Shown here: positions 1 through 6,670 of the stretch, one piece after another
Position numbering within the stretch: the first letter of the stretch is position 1
How the letters are laid out: each line of letters opens with the position of its first letter
The notes under the pieces: model-generated
The model's database searches: none
What the model was told of the DNA's origin: nothing
What the model saw: only the letters and a program-made list of their open reading frames with translations
Assembly: GCA_023134875.1 (NCBI GenBank)
Contig: JAGLUH010000033.1
Location: forward strand, 1-13,129
Origin: Candidatus Zixiibacteriota bacterium
GTDB taxonomy: Bacteria > Zixibacteria > MSB-5A5 > CAIYYT01
Direction of reading: 5' to 3'
Length of the DNA: 13,129 nt
Made by a program: the position numbers and the translations under genes

Positions 1-16
1 CTGGCAGCCTTTGCCT

Positions 17-48
17 TCCCGCGACCGGCAGTCGGGATTGCCTTTTTT
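17..48 (+). terminator. Possible Rho-independent terminator of a gene left of the window
   Basis: TCCC+GAC (17-20, 23-25; GC bulge at 21-22) can pair with GTC+GGGA (31-37) around a five-base loop. After a five-base spacer (38-42) comes a run of six T (43-48), then CTTTC. The spacer and bulge make this a mediocre terminator. It would serve a plus-strand gene ending before base 1. No gene is visible in 1-207, and nothing else convincing was seen in 50-200. Confidence 0.35.
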
Positions 49-200
49 CTTTCTACCACTTCCAACTCCTGCCTATGTTAGATAGAATTACTTATCCTTA
101 CACAAAGTCGACACAATGCCGGCGTTCTAAAAGCATAAGTGCCGCAGAGATTCTTCCGGACAGAATCAACCTGCAGCACTTAAGGCTAATTTACCATCAA

Positions 201-219
201 TTCACCATCACATGGTGAA
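201..219. repeat. Perfect 8-bp inverted repeat over the stop codon of the small basic gene
   Basis: TTCACCAT (201-208) and ATGGTGAA (212-219) are exact reverse complements around a three-base loop. The stop codon of the minus-strand gene (208-210) lies at the centre. In the transcript this forms a short A/U-rich hairpin with no following U-run, so it is more likely a 3'-end stability element or a chance dyad than a terminator. Confidence 0.5.
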
Positions 220-531
220 CATTTTCTCGCCAGAGATAATCTTCTGCAATATCTTGAGAGTTTTCTCAGCCGGAGCATGCATGATATCATGCGTGTTGTA
301 GGTCATCTTGGCCGGTTCACGCACGAAATCGAGTGCATTTCTACCCTTGGCCCCGGGAAGCCGTTGCTTCTTCTTGTGCAGAAGATTGTACTGTCTCTGG
401 TATTCCTTCGCCTTCTCGCGGTGAGCGAGGTAGTACTGGCGCTGATACTCTCGCCTTCTCCTCTTGGCCTCTTCCGGAGAAAGGGAATCCTTTTTCTTGC
501 GCCTTTTCTTGGTTAGTGCAATTTCCACCAT
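208..531 (-). CDS. Small, strongly basic protein of unknown function with a tandem EYQRQY repeat
   Basis: The predicted protein is 107 residues. I chose the ATG at 531, which has a good ribosome site (GAAGG, then five to six bases). An in-frame TTG at 549 would add six residues but has no better site. About 30 residues are Lys or Arg, concentrated at 8-14 (KKRRKKK) and 23-28. Residues 28-41 and 43-56 form an imperfect tandem repeat, REYQRQYYLAHREK and KEYQRQYNLLHKKK, probably amphipathic helix. The C-terminal half (60-107) is less charged and could be a second helical segment. There is no signal peptide, TM segment or metal site. The composition suggests nucleic-acid binding, but no family was recognised. 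It is monocistronic, has its own promoter, and is separated from the large operon by about 250 bp. It could be a spurious ORF, but the ribosome site, promoter and repeat pattern argue for a real gene. Confidence 0.6.
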   Translation of the reverse strand: MVEIALTKKRRKKKDSLSPEEAKRRRREYQRQYYLAHREKAKEYQRQYNLLHKKKQRLPGAKGRNALDFVREPAKMTYNTHDIMHAPAEKTLKILQKIISGEKMFTM

Positions 532-599
532 CCCCGCCTTCCCTGGCAACCAGGTTTGTCAAGTGACCCTACGAACCACAACAACACACCAGCGACATG

Positions 600-616
600 G
601 GAGAAATTAAATCTCC
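600..616 (-). repeat. Short hairpin in the leader of the small basic gene
   Basis: GGAGA (600-604) and TCTCC (612-616) pair around a seven-base A/T-rich loop. It lies just downstream of the predicted transcription start and includes an SD-like GGAGA. With the CCTGG/CCAGG dyad at 542-554 immediately before the true ribosome site, the leader could be structured. These are short stems and may be chance. Confidence 0.3.
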
Positions 617-621
617 ATCCG

Positions 622-640
622 TAACGAATTTATTTCGTTA
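622..640. promoter_or_regulatory. Palindromic operator-like site overlapping a -10 box
   Basis: TAACGAA (622-628) and TTCGTTA (634-640) form a perfect 7-bp dyad with a five-base AT centre. The dyad covers the predicted -10 box (627-632) of the small basic gene, the position where a repressor would block RNA polymerase. The symmetry and placement are seen; binding by a regulator, possibly the gene's own basic product, is inferred. Confidence 0.45.
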
Positions 641-655
641 AGGTTACGTTGTCAA
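627..655 (-). promoter_or_regulatory. Sigma70-type promoter for the small basic gene
   Basis: On the minus strand TTGACA (650-655, consensus) is followed after 17 bp by TAAATT (627-632, four of six matches to TATAAT). Transcription would begin near 620, leaving a leader of about 90 nt before the ATG at 531. Confidence 0.5.
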
Positions 656-659
656 CAGA

Positions 660-692
660 TTTTTTCAGAAAAAGAGCGAACTTCTGAAAAAA
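660..692. repeat. 11-bp inverted repeat with T/A-rich arms
   Basis: TTTTTTCAGAA (660-670) and TTCTGAAAAAA (682-692) are exact reverse complements around an 11-base spacer. In either strand's RNA the U-run precedes and the A-run follows the stem, the opposite of a standard intrinsic terminator. It may be a protein-binding dyad or an RNA stem between the operon end and the small gene's promoter. Confidence 0.5.
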
Positions 693-734
693 CCAAGCCT
701 CCCGTAATGTGCTATTTCATAATGGGTTTCGCAG

Positions 735-775
735 GAGAGATCGCGGTACGGCAGCATGCTGTACCGCGATCTCTC
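735..775 (-). terminator. Long hairpin immediately after the twelve-gene operon
   Basis: GAGAGATCGCGGTAC (735-749) and its exact reverse complement (761-775) flank an 11-base loop that itself contains AGCATGCT, a further palindrome. It begins four bases past the stop codon of the last operon gene. The 15-bp GC-rich stem would strongly stall or stabilise the transcript end. No U-tract follows on the minus strand, so it is probably a 3'-end-protecting or Rho-assisted element rather than a canonical intrinsic terminator. Confidence 0.6.
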
Positions 776-779
776 GCTC

Positions 780-1457
780 TTAGATCATGTCCAACCAGTC
801 TCTCAAGTATTGCATACGTTGAATGAACAGAGAGACACGCGCCATCACGGTATACCCGAACGACGCGCCGAAACCGATCATCAACGTGTATATCCCTACC
901 TTAGCAATACCGCCAAACCAGCCTTTATGTTCCTTGGAAAAGAAGAAATATACCAGGGAAGCTAACACCAGAATCACCAGGACGATATCCCAGATGCCCT
1001 GCGGTACCCCCAGGAAACCAGACTGCGAGAATTCAAATCCGACTCGCAGCACGGTGCCGTTGATTTGCTCGACAACCCGATTCTTCATTTCATTGGGAAT
1101 GGCAACGCCGGTGGCGATGCCGAAGTAGCAGGCGATCGGGTAACGGCTGACCCAGGCCCATTTCCTGGAGAAGCGGGTCCACATTGCCATACCCAGGAAC
1201 AAGGGGACAAGGTACCACAATTCGTCGAACTTGGGTGTCCAGGTTTCAGGAACAAACAGGTGGTTGAGCAGGTTGGGGCGCAGCCCGTTGTAGTAGAGAA
1301 TGACCAGGAAATATCCGGCGGAAACGCCGACCACTGTATGTTCGGCGATCTTGTAGAGGGGGTTGTCCTTATACAGAAATGACAGCGTAAAAAGGGTGAA
1401 AGCCGCCCCCAGCGTCATCCAGAGGAAGACTTCGACATCAAAAGCCGCTGTTTCCAT
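780..1457 (-). CDS. Module C gene 4: polytopic membrane protein with YKDN and FSKEHKG motifs
   Basis: 225 residues. Hydrophobic segments lie near 11-28, 41-58, 80-95, 102-120, 157-174 and 186-205, giving about six membrane spans. Two motifs are shared with the paralogues: SFLYKDNPLYKIAEH (26-40) between spans 1 and 2, and YFFFSKEHKG (170-179) between spans 5 and 6. The last span reads FGASFGYTVMARVSL (196-210) and is followed by a short tail ending DWLDMI. The loop around 121-150 is longer and unlike the other copies. The start ATG overlaps the stop of the preceding gene by one base (TAATG), with GGAGGT seven bases upstream, which suggests translational coupling. As the last gene of the operon it is followed at once by a strong hairpin. 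No known transporter or enzyme family was recognised; a structural or channel-like subunit is a guess. Confidence 0.85.
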   Translation of the reverse strand: METAAFDVEVFLWMTLGAAFTLFTLSFLYKDNPLYKIAEHTVVGVSAGYFLVILYYNGLRPNLLNHLFVPETWTPKFDELWYLVPLFLGMAMWTRFSRKWAWVSRYPIACYFGIATGVAIPNEMKNRVVEQINGTVLRVGFEFSQSGFLGVPQGIWDIVLVILVLASLVYFFFSKEHKGWFGGIAKVGIYTLMIGFGASFGYTVMARVSLFIQRMQYLRDWLDMI

Positions 1458-2314
1458 TAGAGCACCTCCCCTGCTTTAGTCCGGGAGCGTCGACCGAGGA
1501 AGAAACCTATATTGGCCATGCCAATGAAGACGATGATAACAATGTGAGCAAAAACCTGCATTTTCATTGCTTCTTTCGCCGGCCCCGGTTTGTCAACCAG
1601 TTGTTCGTATTCGGCGGCACCCTTCATACCGCCCATCAAGCCGAAAATCTGACCTGACTGGTAGAACGGGTAGAAATCGGCCGCCATCACGCCGGTCAGG
1701 CCAAACGCCAGTTTGACATTGTACCGTCCATTACCGTAGGATACCCAGGCATCGGCTACGGTACCGCCGTTCATATCAATAACGCATTCGACCTGATCGT
1801 AGTTCCGTATGCCCCGCATCATCGGCAGAGAATCGAGATCTGTTCCGTAGTAGTCTTGGGGAAAGGGAATGCGGAAATCACGTCCCATACCGAGGATCAC
1901 GAAGGCGTAATAGGGACGGTACCCCAGAAAGACATAGTCTTCGCCGTATACCGGCTCGAAACCGTGATAGATGCGGGTGGAGTCGGCGACATCGCGTACC
2001 ACCTGTTCCGCCATGCCGGCGCCATACTGCGATAGCGTGAGAGTTATCACTTTCAGTTTCTTGGCAAAGCACTGCTTGATGATGGCGTAAGACATCGGGT
2101 GCAATTCCGCCATCGCATTAGGGTCATAGTCGATCCCCACCAGGATGTAATCGCCGGCCTCCAGTCCTTCGATGAAGTCGTAGATGTCGCGCACCTCCTT
2201 GGAAACTGTGACGGGAATGTCGAACTCGAGGAAGAATGGGATGATGACAAAAACAGCCAAGGTTAGAAAGATCCAGCGCCGATCCAGTGTAATCATTCGT
2301 TCATGAAAAGTCAT
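1457..2314 (-). CDS. Module C gene 3: membrane-anchored alpha/beta-type protein, diverged copy
   Basis: 285 residues. It has one N-terminal span (13-30, preceded by DRR) and one C-terminal span (256-273, followed by GRRSRTK). By the positive-inside rule both ends are cytoplasmic and residues 31-255 lie in the periplasm. The core alternates hydrophobic strands and helices: YILVGIDYDP (56-65), LKVITLTL (87-94), YGEDYVFLG (123-131), DSLPM (161-165), and GQIFGLMGGMKGAAEYE (221-237). Compared with copies A and B, the PG-x-x-EWV motif has become VADAWV (186-191) and the TAV-x-AP region is TGVMAA. This copy may therefore have lost a binding or catalytic function. SD GGAGG lies eight bases before the ATG; Met7 is an alternative start. 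It is coupled to the next gene by a TAATG overlap. No named family was recognised. Confidence 0.85.
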   Translation of the reverse strand: MTFHERMITLDRRWIFLTLAVFVIIPFFLEFDIPVTVSKEVRDIYDFIEGLEAGDYILVGIDYDPNAMAELHPMSYAIIKQCFAKKLKVITLTLSQYGAGMAEQVVRDVADSTRIYHGFEPVYGEDYVFLGYRPYYAFVILGMGRDFRIPFPQDYYGTDLDSLPMMRGIRNYDQVECVIDMNGGTVADAWVSYGNGRYNVKLAFGLTGVMAADFYPFYQSGQIFGLMGGMKGAAEYEQLVDKPGPAKEAMKMQVFAHIVIIVFIGMANIGFFLGRRSRTKAGEVL

Positions 2315-2329
2315 TTACTTGCCTCCCCT

Positions 2330-2953
2330 CTAATCCCGGCCCAGGTATGAGCGTTCAATTCCCAGTATCACCTTCAGAGAGGTGGCGACCATTCCCAGAC
2401 CCACGCCAATCAGGATTGCCCGTTTGGCGGCCAGGTTGGGAACCACGAGAATCCAGCCGGCCAACTCGTTGATTGGATCCGACAGCGGCCCCAACGGCAG
2501 TACTCTAAACATTAAGACCATCGCTGAGCCCAGCAAGACAGCCGCCAGCAGTGATCGCGCGCGGAAGGCACGATAGGCTGCCGACGCCATGAAGAAGGCG
2601 AGCAGGCTGAAGATCGTCGCCAGTACCGGCACCATGACGAATTCATAGAACTGCAACCACAGGTAGCTTTTGAGACCGCCACCAATCGGCTCGAACCCAA
2701 ACAGTACCATGATAAATAACCCGGCCAGGGTTAAAGCTGCATACTGCCAGTCATGGCTGCGGCGTTTTATCTTGTGCCAACTGACCCTCATTAAAGACCA
2801 GATACCCAGCGCCATGGCAAAGATACCGATGATAATCATCCAGTCGAGGATGAACTCGTAGGCGTCAAGTGACGCCTGCGCGGGAACGAAGTACTGGATT
2901 ATCATGAAGGCGCCGAGCAGGAAAACCAACATAAGTGGAAGTTGTCGTTTCAT
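2330..2953 (-). CDS. Module C gene 2: six-span membrane protein
   Basis: 207 residues, the shortest of the three copies. Hydrophobic segments lie near 5-22, 36-55, 70-87, 103-124, 136-151 and 178-196. The fourth span ends in ASAAYRAFRAR (123-133), a basic cytoplasmic junction conserved in all copies. The C-terminus KRAILIGVGLGMVATSLKVI-LGIERSYLG is the other conserved block. The protein begins MKRQLPLM, nearly identical to copy B, and the first span may act as an uncleaved signal anchor. AAAGGAG eight bases before the ATG is the strongest ribosome site in module C. The spacer to the preceding gene is 12 bp and to the next 15 bp. No known family was recognised; the invariant position beside gene 1 suggests the two products contact each other. 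Confidence 0.85.
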   Translation of the reverse strand: MKRQLPLMLVFLLGAFMIIQYFVPAQASLDAYEFILDWMIIIGIFAMALGIWSLMRVSWHKIKRRSHDWQYAALTLAGLFIMVLFGFEPIGGGLKSYLWLQFYEFVMVPVLATIFSLLAFFMASAAYRAFRARSLLAAVLLGSAMVLMFRVLPLGPLSDPINELAGWILVVPNLAAKRAILIGVGLGMVATSLKVILGIERSYLGRD

Positions 2954-2965
2954 TCACATTCTCCT

Positions 2966-4207
2966 TTAGACGCTCACTTCGAAAACCGTCTTGATGAAAT
3001 CGAGATCAACGAGCAGACGCGCCAACAAACCGGCAAGAATAGTGCCGACTACCACCGCTTTCGCCCAGTCCTGCGCCTTGATCGTCCCGAGCAGCACCGG
3101 TTCGCGGCTTAGGTAAACGCTGGCGGCATACAGCTCCTCACCGATCAAGGTGTAGTCGCAGGCAACCACAAAGAAGGGCAACTGCGCAATCTGATCCGTT
3201 CCCGCAATCTGAATCGATCCAATCATCGCTCCGGTCTCGGCCAGCAGCAGCGATTCCGCATGGAACATCCCCAGGTAGAAGTTGGTAGCAGGCTTTTCCC
3301 GTATCATGGTACCCATCACACCGGCGACATAGGCGAACTGCGAGCTGGTGACGAAATAGACCGAGTCTTCATCATAATCATCAGGACGACCGGCGTCCAT
3401 ATAAGCTGCTCTCACTGTGTCCTGCGCCACGGTCATCACAAAAGGCTCGTAACAGGGAACCAGCAGCGGTGTCTGGTACTCGGCTACTTTCTTGGCCACA
3501 CGACTTAAGATAGCAAAAGAAGCGATCGTGGCGATATCGGCGGCGCTGCCCAGGCCAAGAATATAGAGAGTGGGTTTACCCATCTCGGTGGCGCGGCCAA
3601 TCGCCTCATCGACCGCTTCAATCCCTGCCAGCGGCCTGATGTAAAGCTCCTTGCCTTTCCGCGCTATGCGTACGAATGTCACCGTCAGAATGATGAAGAG
3701 GGCAACGAACAGCAGAACAAAGGTTACGCCGGTGTTGTACCAGTTATCTTTTGCCTGCACCGGCCCGACGACGGCTGAAACACTGAAAGTGTCAGCGGTC
3801 AAAGCATGCACTCGGTAGTAGAAATCATAATTCTTGGCGAAGTAGTCGGGGCCATCCTCTTCGCCGTCACCGCTGTGAATGAACTCGGTCGTCCCTGACG
3901 GCAGAATGTCGCTCGCTTCTGTCCACAGGGAGTCGGCGGCATCTCTGGCTTCCGCGCGGTTGATGCGGTAGCCGATAACATTCTTCATCCCGGTGGTGTC
4001 ATCAGCAGACAATTCCCAAGTGACCCTGATCGCTCGACCATTATCGTTGGGATTGTCCGTCGCCGTAACGTTGCCGGGTGGAGCGGGTGGTTCCGGCAGA
4101 TCAACCGTCACGCTGTCCTGGAGTAGAGCGGAATCCACCTCACCCAGAAGAGGGGGCGGCAGAAACGCCAGCACCATAACAACGCAAATCAAAGCCAACT
4201 TTCTCAT
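2966..4207 (-). CDS. Module C gene 1: FN3 domain plus DUF6754-like domain, membrane protein
   Basis: 413 residues. In order: signal peptide (about 1-22); a Ser/Asp/Pro linker; an FN3-like domain (about 41-149, with VTW at 62-64 and DFYYRVHAL at 128-136); a span (161-180) followed by the basic stop-transfer RKGKELYIR; a conserved alpha/beta-type domain (190-370); and a C-terminal span (384-400). The conserved domain carries AIGRATEMG (202-210), REKPATNFYLG (303-313), FHAESL (315-320), GSIQIAGT (330-337) and ACDYTLIGEEL (349-359). This resembles the uncharacterised family I know as DUF6754, recalled rather than searched. FN3 should be periplasmic and the conserved domain cytoplasmic. GAGGTG lies just before the ATG. 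It is the most diverged gene 1: the DMDDMQTIA and DGMVV blocks of A and B are altered here. Confidence 0.85.
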   Translation of the reverse strand: MRKLALICVVMVLAFLPPPLLGEVDSALLQDSVTVDLPEPPAPPGNVTATDNPNDNGRAIRVTWELSADDTTGMKNVIGYRINRAEARDAADSLWTEASDILPSGTTEFIHSGDGEEDGPDYFAKNYDFYYRVHALTADTFSVSAVVGPVQAKDNWYNTGVTFVLLFVALFIILTVTFVRIARKGKELYIRPLAGIEAVDEAIGRATEMGKPTLYILGLGSAADIATIASFAILSRVAKKVAEYQTPLLVPCYEPFVMTVAQDTVRAAYMDAGRPDDYDEDSVYFVTSSQFAYVAGVMGTMIREKPATNFYLGMFHAESLLLAETGAMIGSIQIAGTDQIAQLPFFVVACDYTLIGEELYAASVYLSREPVLLGTIKAQDWAKAVVVGTILAGLLARLLVDLDFIKTVFEVSV

Positions 4208-4234
4208 TGCACCTCACACGATTTATATGTTCAG

Positions 4235-5071
4235 CTATAGTATACTTAACCAGTCATCGAATAGAAAGGTAATTCTGCCGACCAACAGCGAAATACGCCC
4301 CATCACCGTGTAGCCGAATGAGGCGCCGAAAGTAATCATCAGAATCCAGATACCCAGCCGCGAGGCGGCGCCAAACATGCCCTTATGTTCCTTGGAGAAG
4401 AAGAAATAAACCAGGCCGCAGAGGACGCCCACCACCACAATCCAGTTGCCGGCGCTCATTACGAGCTGCCCATCGGCAGCTAGCGACAAGTTGCTAAAGA
4501 AATGCCCCGCTCCCTGCCAGTCGACGAAGAGGGGCTGAAAAGTGTTTCCCACCTGAGACATAAAATCGGAATGCAGATAACGTGATAGATTGAAGCCGGC
4601 GGTGGTGCCGATAATGACAGCCAAAGGCCAGCGCGCTATCCAGCCGGCTTTGGGTAAGAGTCGCATCAGCAGGATTACACCAAATGCGAAAGCAACATAA
4701 TAGAACCAGGAATACTCCTGGAAAGGAACCTTGAAGAATGTCGACAACGTTTTGGAGGCATGGGGTACGAAGTTGCCGACAATAATGCTCCAGAAACCGA
4801 GGCACATCCAGTAGGCGGCGGAAACGCCAACATAAAGATGCTCGGCAAACTTATAGAAAGGATTGTCATTATAGAGAAACGAGAAAATCGATAAGGTCAG
4901 AAAGGCGGCAAAGGTAATCAGGAAACCATCGCGGATGTTTAACCAAGTTGAGTCGGCCATACCAGTAGTAGCCTTGGAAATCCAGCTAATCAGAAAGACG
5001 ACAGCCACGATGACAAGGATTATCTTGACAGCATTGCTGGGTGACTTCCTGTTCCCATTGCCGGTTGCCAT
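4235..5071 (-). CDS. Module B gene 4: polytopic membrane protein with an extra N-terminal span
   Basis: 278 residues, some 50-65 longer than the other two copies. The added part is a cytoplasmic stretch (1-14) plus a strongly hydrophobic span (16-33) and linker, so it should have about seven spans and an N-terminus on the opposite side, unless the extra helix is re-entrant. The core matches its paralogues: SFLYNDNPFYKFAEH (64-78), VGVSAAYW (81-88), GWIARWP (143-149), YFFFSKEHKG (222-231), and the last span FGASFGYTVMGRISLLVGR (248-266). The loop at about 165-205 is also enlarged. The start codon overlaps the previous stop (TAATG), with GAGGG upstream. The function is unknown. The extra span is the main structural difference between module B and the others. 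Confidence 0.85.
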   Translation of the reverse strand: MATGNGNRKSPSNAVKIILVIVAVVFLISWISKATTGMADSTWLNIRDGFLITFAAFLTLSIFSFLYNDNPFYKFAEHLYVGVSAAYWMCLGFWSIIVGNFVPHASKTLSTFFKVPFQEYSWFYYVAFAFGVILLMRLLPKAGWIARWPLAVIIGTTAGFNLSRYLHSDFMSQVGNTFQPLFVDWQGAGHFFSNLSLAADGQLVMSAGNWIVVVGVLCGLVYFFFSKEHKGMFGAASRLGIWILMITFGASFGYTVMGRISLLVGRITFLFDDWLSIL

Positions 5072-5982
5072 TACTTGCCCTCGCGTTTCCGTGAGCGGAA
5101 ATAGGCGATATTACCGATTATAATAAACGCCATGACAACCACGTGCGCCATCGTTTGCGGCCCCATCATTCGCAGTGCGGGTGTATCCATATCCTTGAAG
5201 CGATCATAATTACCGGTTAGTTCCGATTCGTATTCCGCCGCCCCCTTTGTGCCTCCCAGGAGACCGACAAGCTGTCGGGGATAGTAAGGATAGAGAAGGG
5301 GCGCTACTACCGCTGCCGTGCCGCCGACGATGGGAATATTCCCGCGGTTACCGGCAAACAGCACCCATTCCTTGACCCCCGGAGTGCCGCCACCGATCGA
5401 AATAATCAGGTCGATATCTCGTAGTGATCTGACCTTGTTGAACATTGGTAGCGAATCAAGCAGGGTGCCGTGGGCATCGGTGGGATACATCGCGCGGAAA
5501 TCGGACAGCACTACATTGATAACGCCGAAACCGCCGACTTTGTAACCCAGGTTGACATAGTCGGTTCCATACTCGGCTTCGGGAAATTCCGGTTTGAGCA
5601 CGTCCTCTACGGTGTTGGTCATCAGCGCCTGACCGGTCGCCCAGAGAGTCATCAGGAAGAGTTTGTGCTTGCGGGCGAGAGTGTGGCGAATGAAGCAGTC
5701 TGCCATCGGGCCGACTTCCGGTTCCATGGCGGGATCATAGTCGAAAGCGATCAGAACACTGGCGCCTTCAGGAAGGTTTTCGATCTGGTTGAAAGCCGCC
5801 TTGACAATTGGCGTCGCCTTCTCGCCGAACCTGATATGAAACAACAACGCCAGCGCCACCGTGGAGCCAATAAAAAGAAAAATCCAGCGTCGGTCGACAT
5901 CGCGCCCCTTGACTGATTGCACCAATATCCAGAGAACGCCGCCGCCGATGAAGACTACGGAAGTAATCAGGCCGACACTCAT
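5071..5982 (-). CDS. Module B gene 3: membrane-anchored alpha/beta-type protein
   Basis: 303 residues. Spans lie at about 5-23, 32-50 and 279-295. The 24-31 loop is basic (VKGRDVDR) and the C-terminus ends RSRKREGK, so the large domain at 51-278 is predicted periplasmic. Conserved blocks: VLIAFDYDP (76-84), PMADCF (92-97), LFLMTLW (108-114), YGTDYVNLG (138-146), DFRAMYP (161-167), DSLPM (176-180), IGGGTPGVKEWV (196-207), GGTAAVVAP (220-228) and QLVGLLGGTKGAAEYE (237-252). The Gly-rich turns after hydrophobic strands look like a Rossmann-type or periplasmic-binding fold, but no nucleotide-binding signature is complete. It begins one base after the preceding stop, with only a weak ribosome site, so coupling to gene 2 is likely. 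No family name can be given. Confidence 0.85.
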   Translation of the reverse strand: MSVGLITSVVFIGGGVLWILVQSVKGRDVDRRWIFLFIGSTVALALLFHIRFGEKATPIVKAAFNQIENLPEGASVLIAFDYDPAMEPEVGPMADCFIRHTLARKHKLFLMTLWATGQALMTNTVEDVLKPEFPEAEYGTDYVNLGYKVGGFGVINVVLSDFRAMYPTDAHGTLLDSLPMFNKVRSLRDIDLIISIGGGTPGVKEWVLFAGNRGNIPIVGGTAAVVAPLLYPYYPRQLVGLLGGTKGAAEYESELTGNYDRFKDMDTPALRMMGPQTMAHVVVMAFIIIGNIAYFRSRKREGK

Positions 5983-5983
5983 C

Positions 5984-6658
5984 TCAACTATCCGATCCGA
6001 GATAGCTTCGTTCGATACCCAAAATCAAACGAAGCGACATGGAAACCACGCCCAGAGCGATACCGATCATGATAGCCCGCTGCCCCGCCAGATTGGGCGA
6101 GGTCATGATAAAGACCGCCAGGTTGGGAATCTGGGCTATTGAGAGCCAGTCGGGCACCCATGAGGTCATCACCAGTCCCAGTTGGGTACGTCCCAGCAGG
6201 ATGATAAAGGCCGCCACCAACAGGATGGTTGCCTCGGTGTTCTTGGCGCGAAAGGCGCGGTACGACGCCGACGCCACGAAGAAAGCCAGAAGGGAATACA
6301 TCGTCGCCGATAACGGCGCCACACAATACTGGAATATAATCTGAAACCAGGAGCCGGGTTCGGTCGGCGCTCCGGCGATACCCAGCGGGTTACCCAGCTT
6401 GAACAGGCCGATAAACAACATCAGGCCGAAACCAAACAGAGTCACGATGGAGTAGCCCCAACCCGGGTTATGTCTGGCGATTTTCTGGATATGAACGCGA
6501 ACCAGGTTGCTGCCGCCGAGGAAGAAGGCGAAACAGGCGACGACATCAAAAAAGATGGAGCCGCCTTTTTCCAGTTCCTCCAGGCCGGGGCTGAAATAGG
6601 CCAGGACAAATATGGTCCCGATCGTCGAGAGGATCATCATTGGTATCTGACGTTTCAT
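5984..6658 (-). CDS. Module B gene 2: six-span membrane protein
   Basis: 224 residues, the same length as copy A and collinear with it. Spans lie near 5-22, 35-53, 69-86, 106-130, 143-158 and 194-213. Conserved blocks are the fourth-span exit FFVASASYRAFRAKN (126-140) and the terminal block QRAIMIGIALG (193-203) with ILGIERSYLG (212-221). The segment at 87-105 (Gly/Pro-rich) is probably an extracytoplasmic loop and varies between copies. AAGG lies eight bases before the ATG. It starts 12 bp after gene 1 and ends one base before gene 3. No homology to a characterised transporter was recognised. Invariant Arg residues at the membrane boundary (YRAFRA, IERS) would be the first places to look for interaction surfaces. 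Confidence 0.85.
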   Translation of the reverse strand: MKRQIPMMILSTIGTIFVLAYFSPGLEELEKGGSIFFDVVACFAFFLGGSNLVRVHIQKIARHNPGWGYSIVTLFGFGLMLFIGLFKLGNPLGIAGAPTEPGSWFQIIFQYCVAPLSATMYSLLAFFVASASYRAFRAKNTEATILLVAAFIILLGRTQLGLVMTSWVPDWLSIAQIPNLAVFIMTSPNLAGQRAIMIGIALGVVSMSLRLILGIERSYLGSDS

Positions 6659-6670
6659 TCGGCTGCCTTC

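Noticed and set aside
208..531. Lysine-rich ribosomal protein
   Set aside because: Length and basic content fit loosely, but no ribosomal protein signature or ribosomal gene context is present.
660..692. Intrinsic terminator
   Set aside because: The T-run precedes and the A-run follows the stem on both strands, the reverse of terminator architecture, and the stem is AT-rich.
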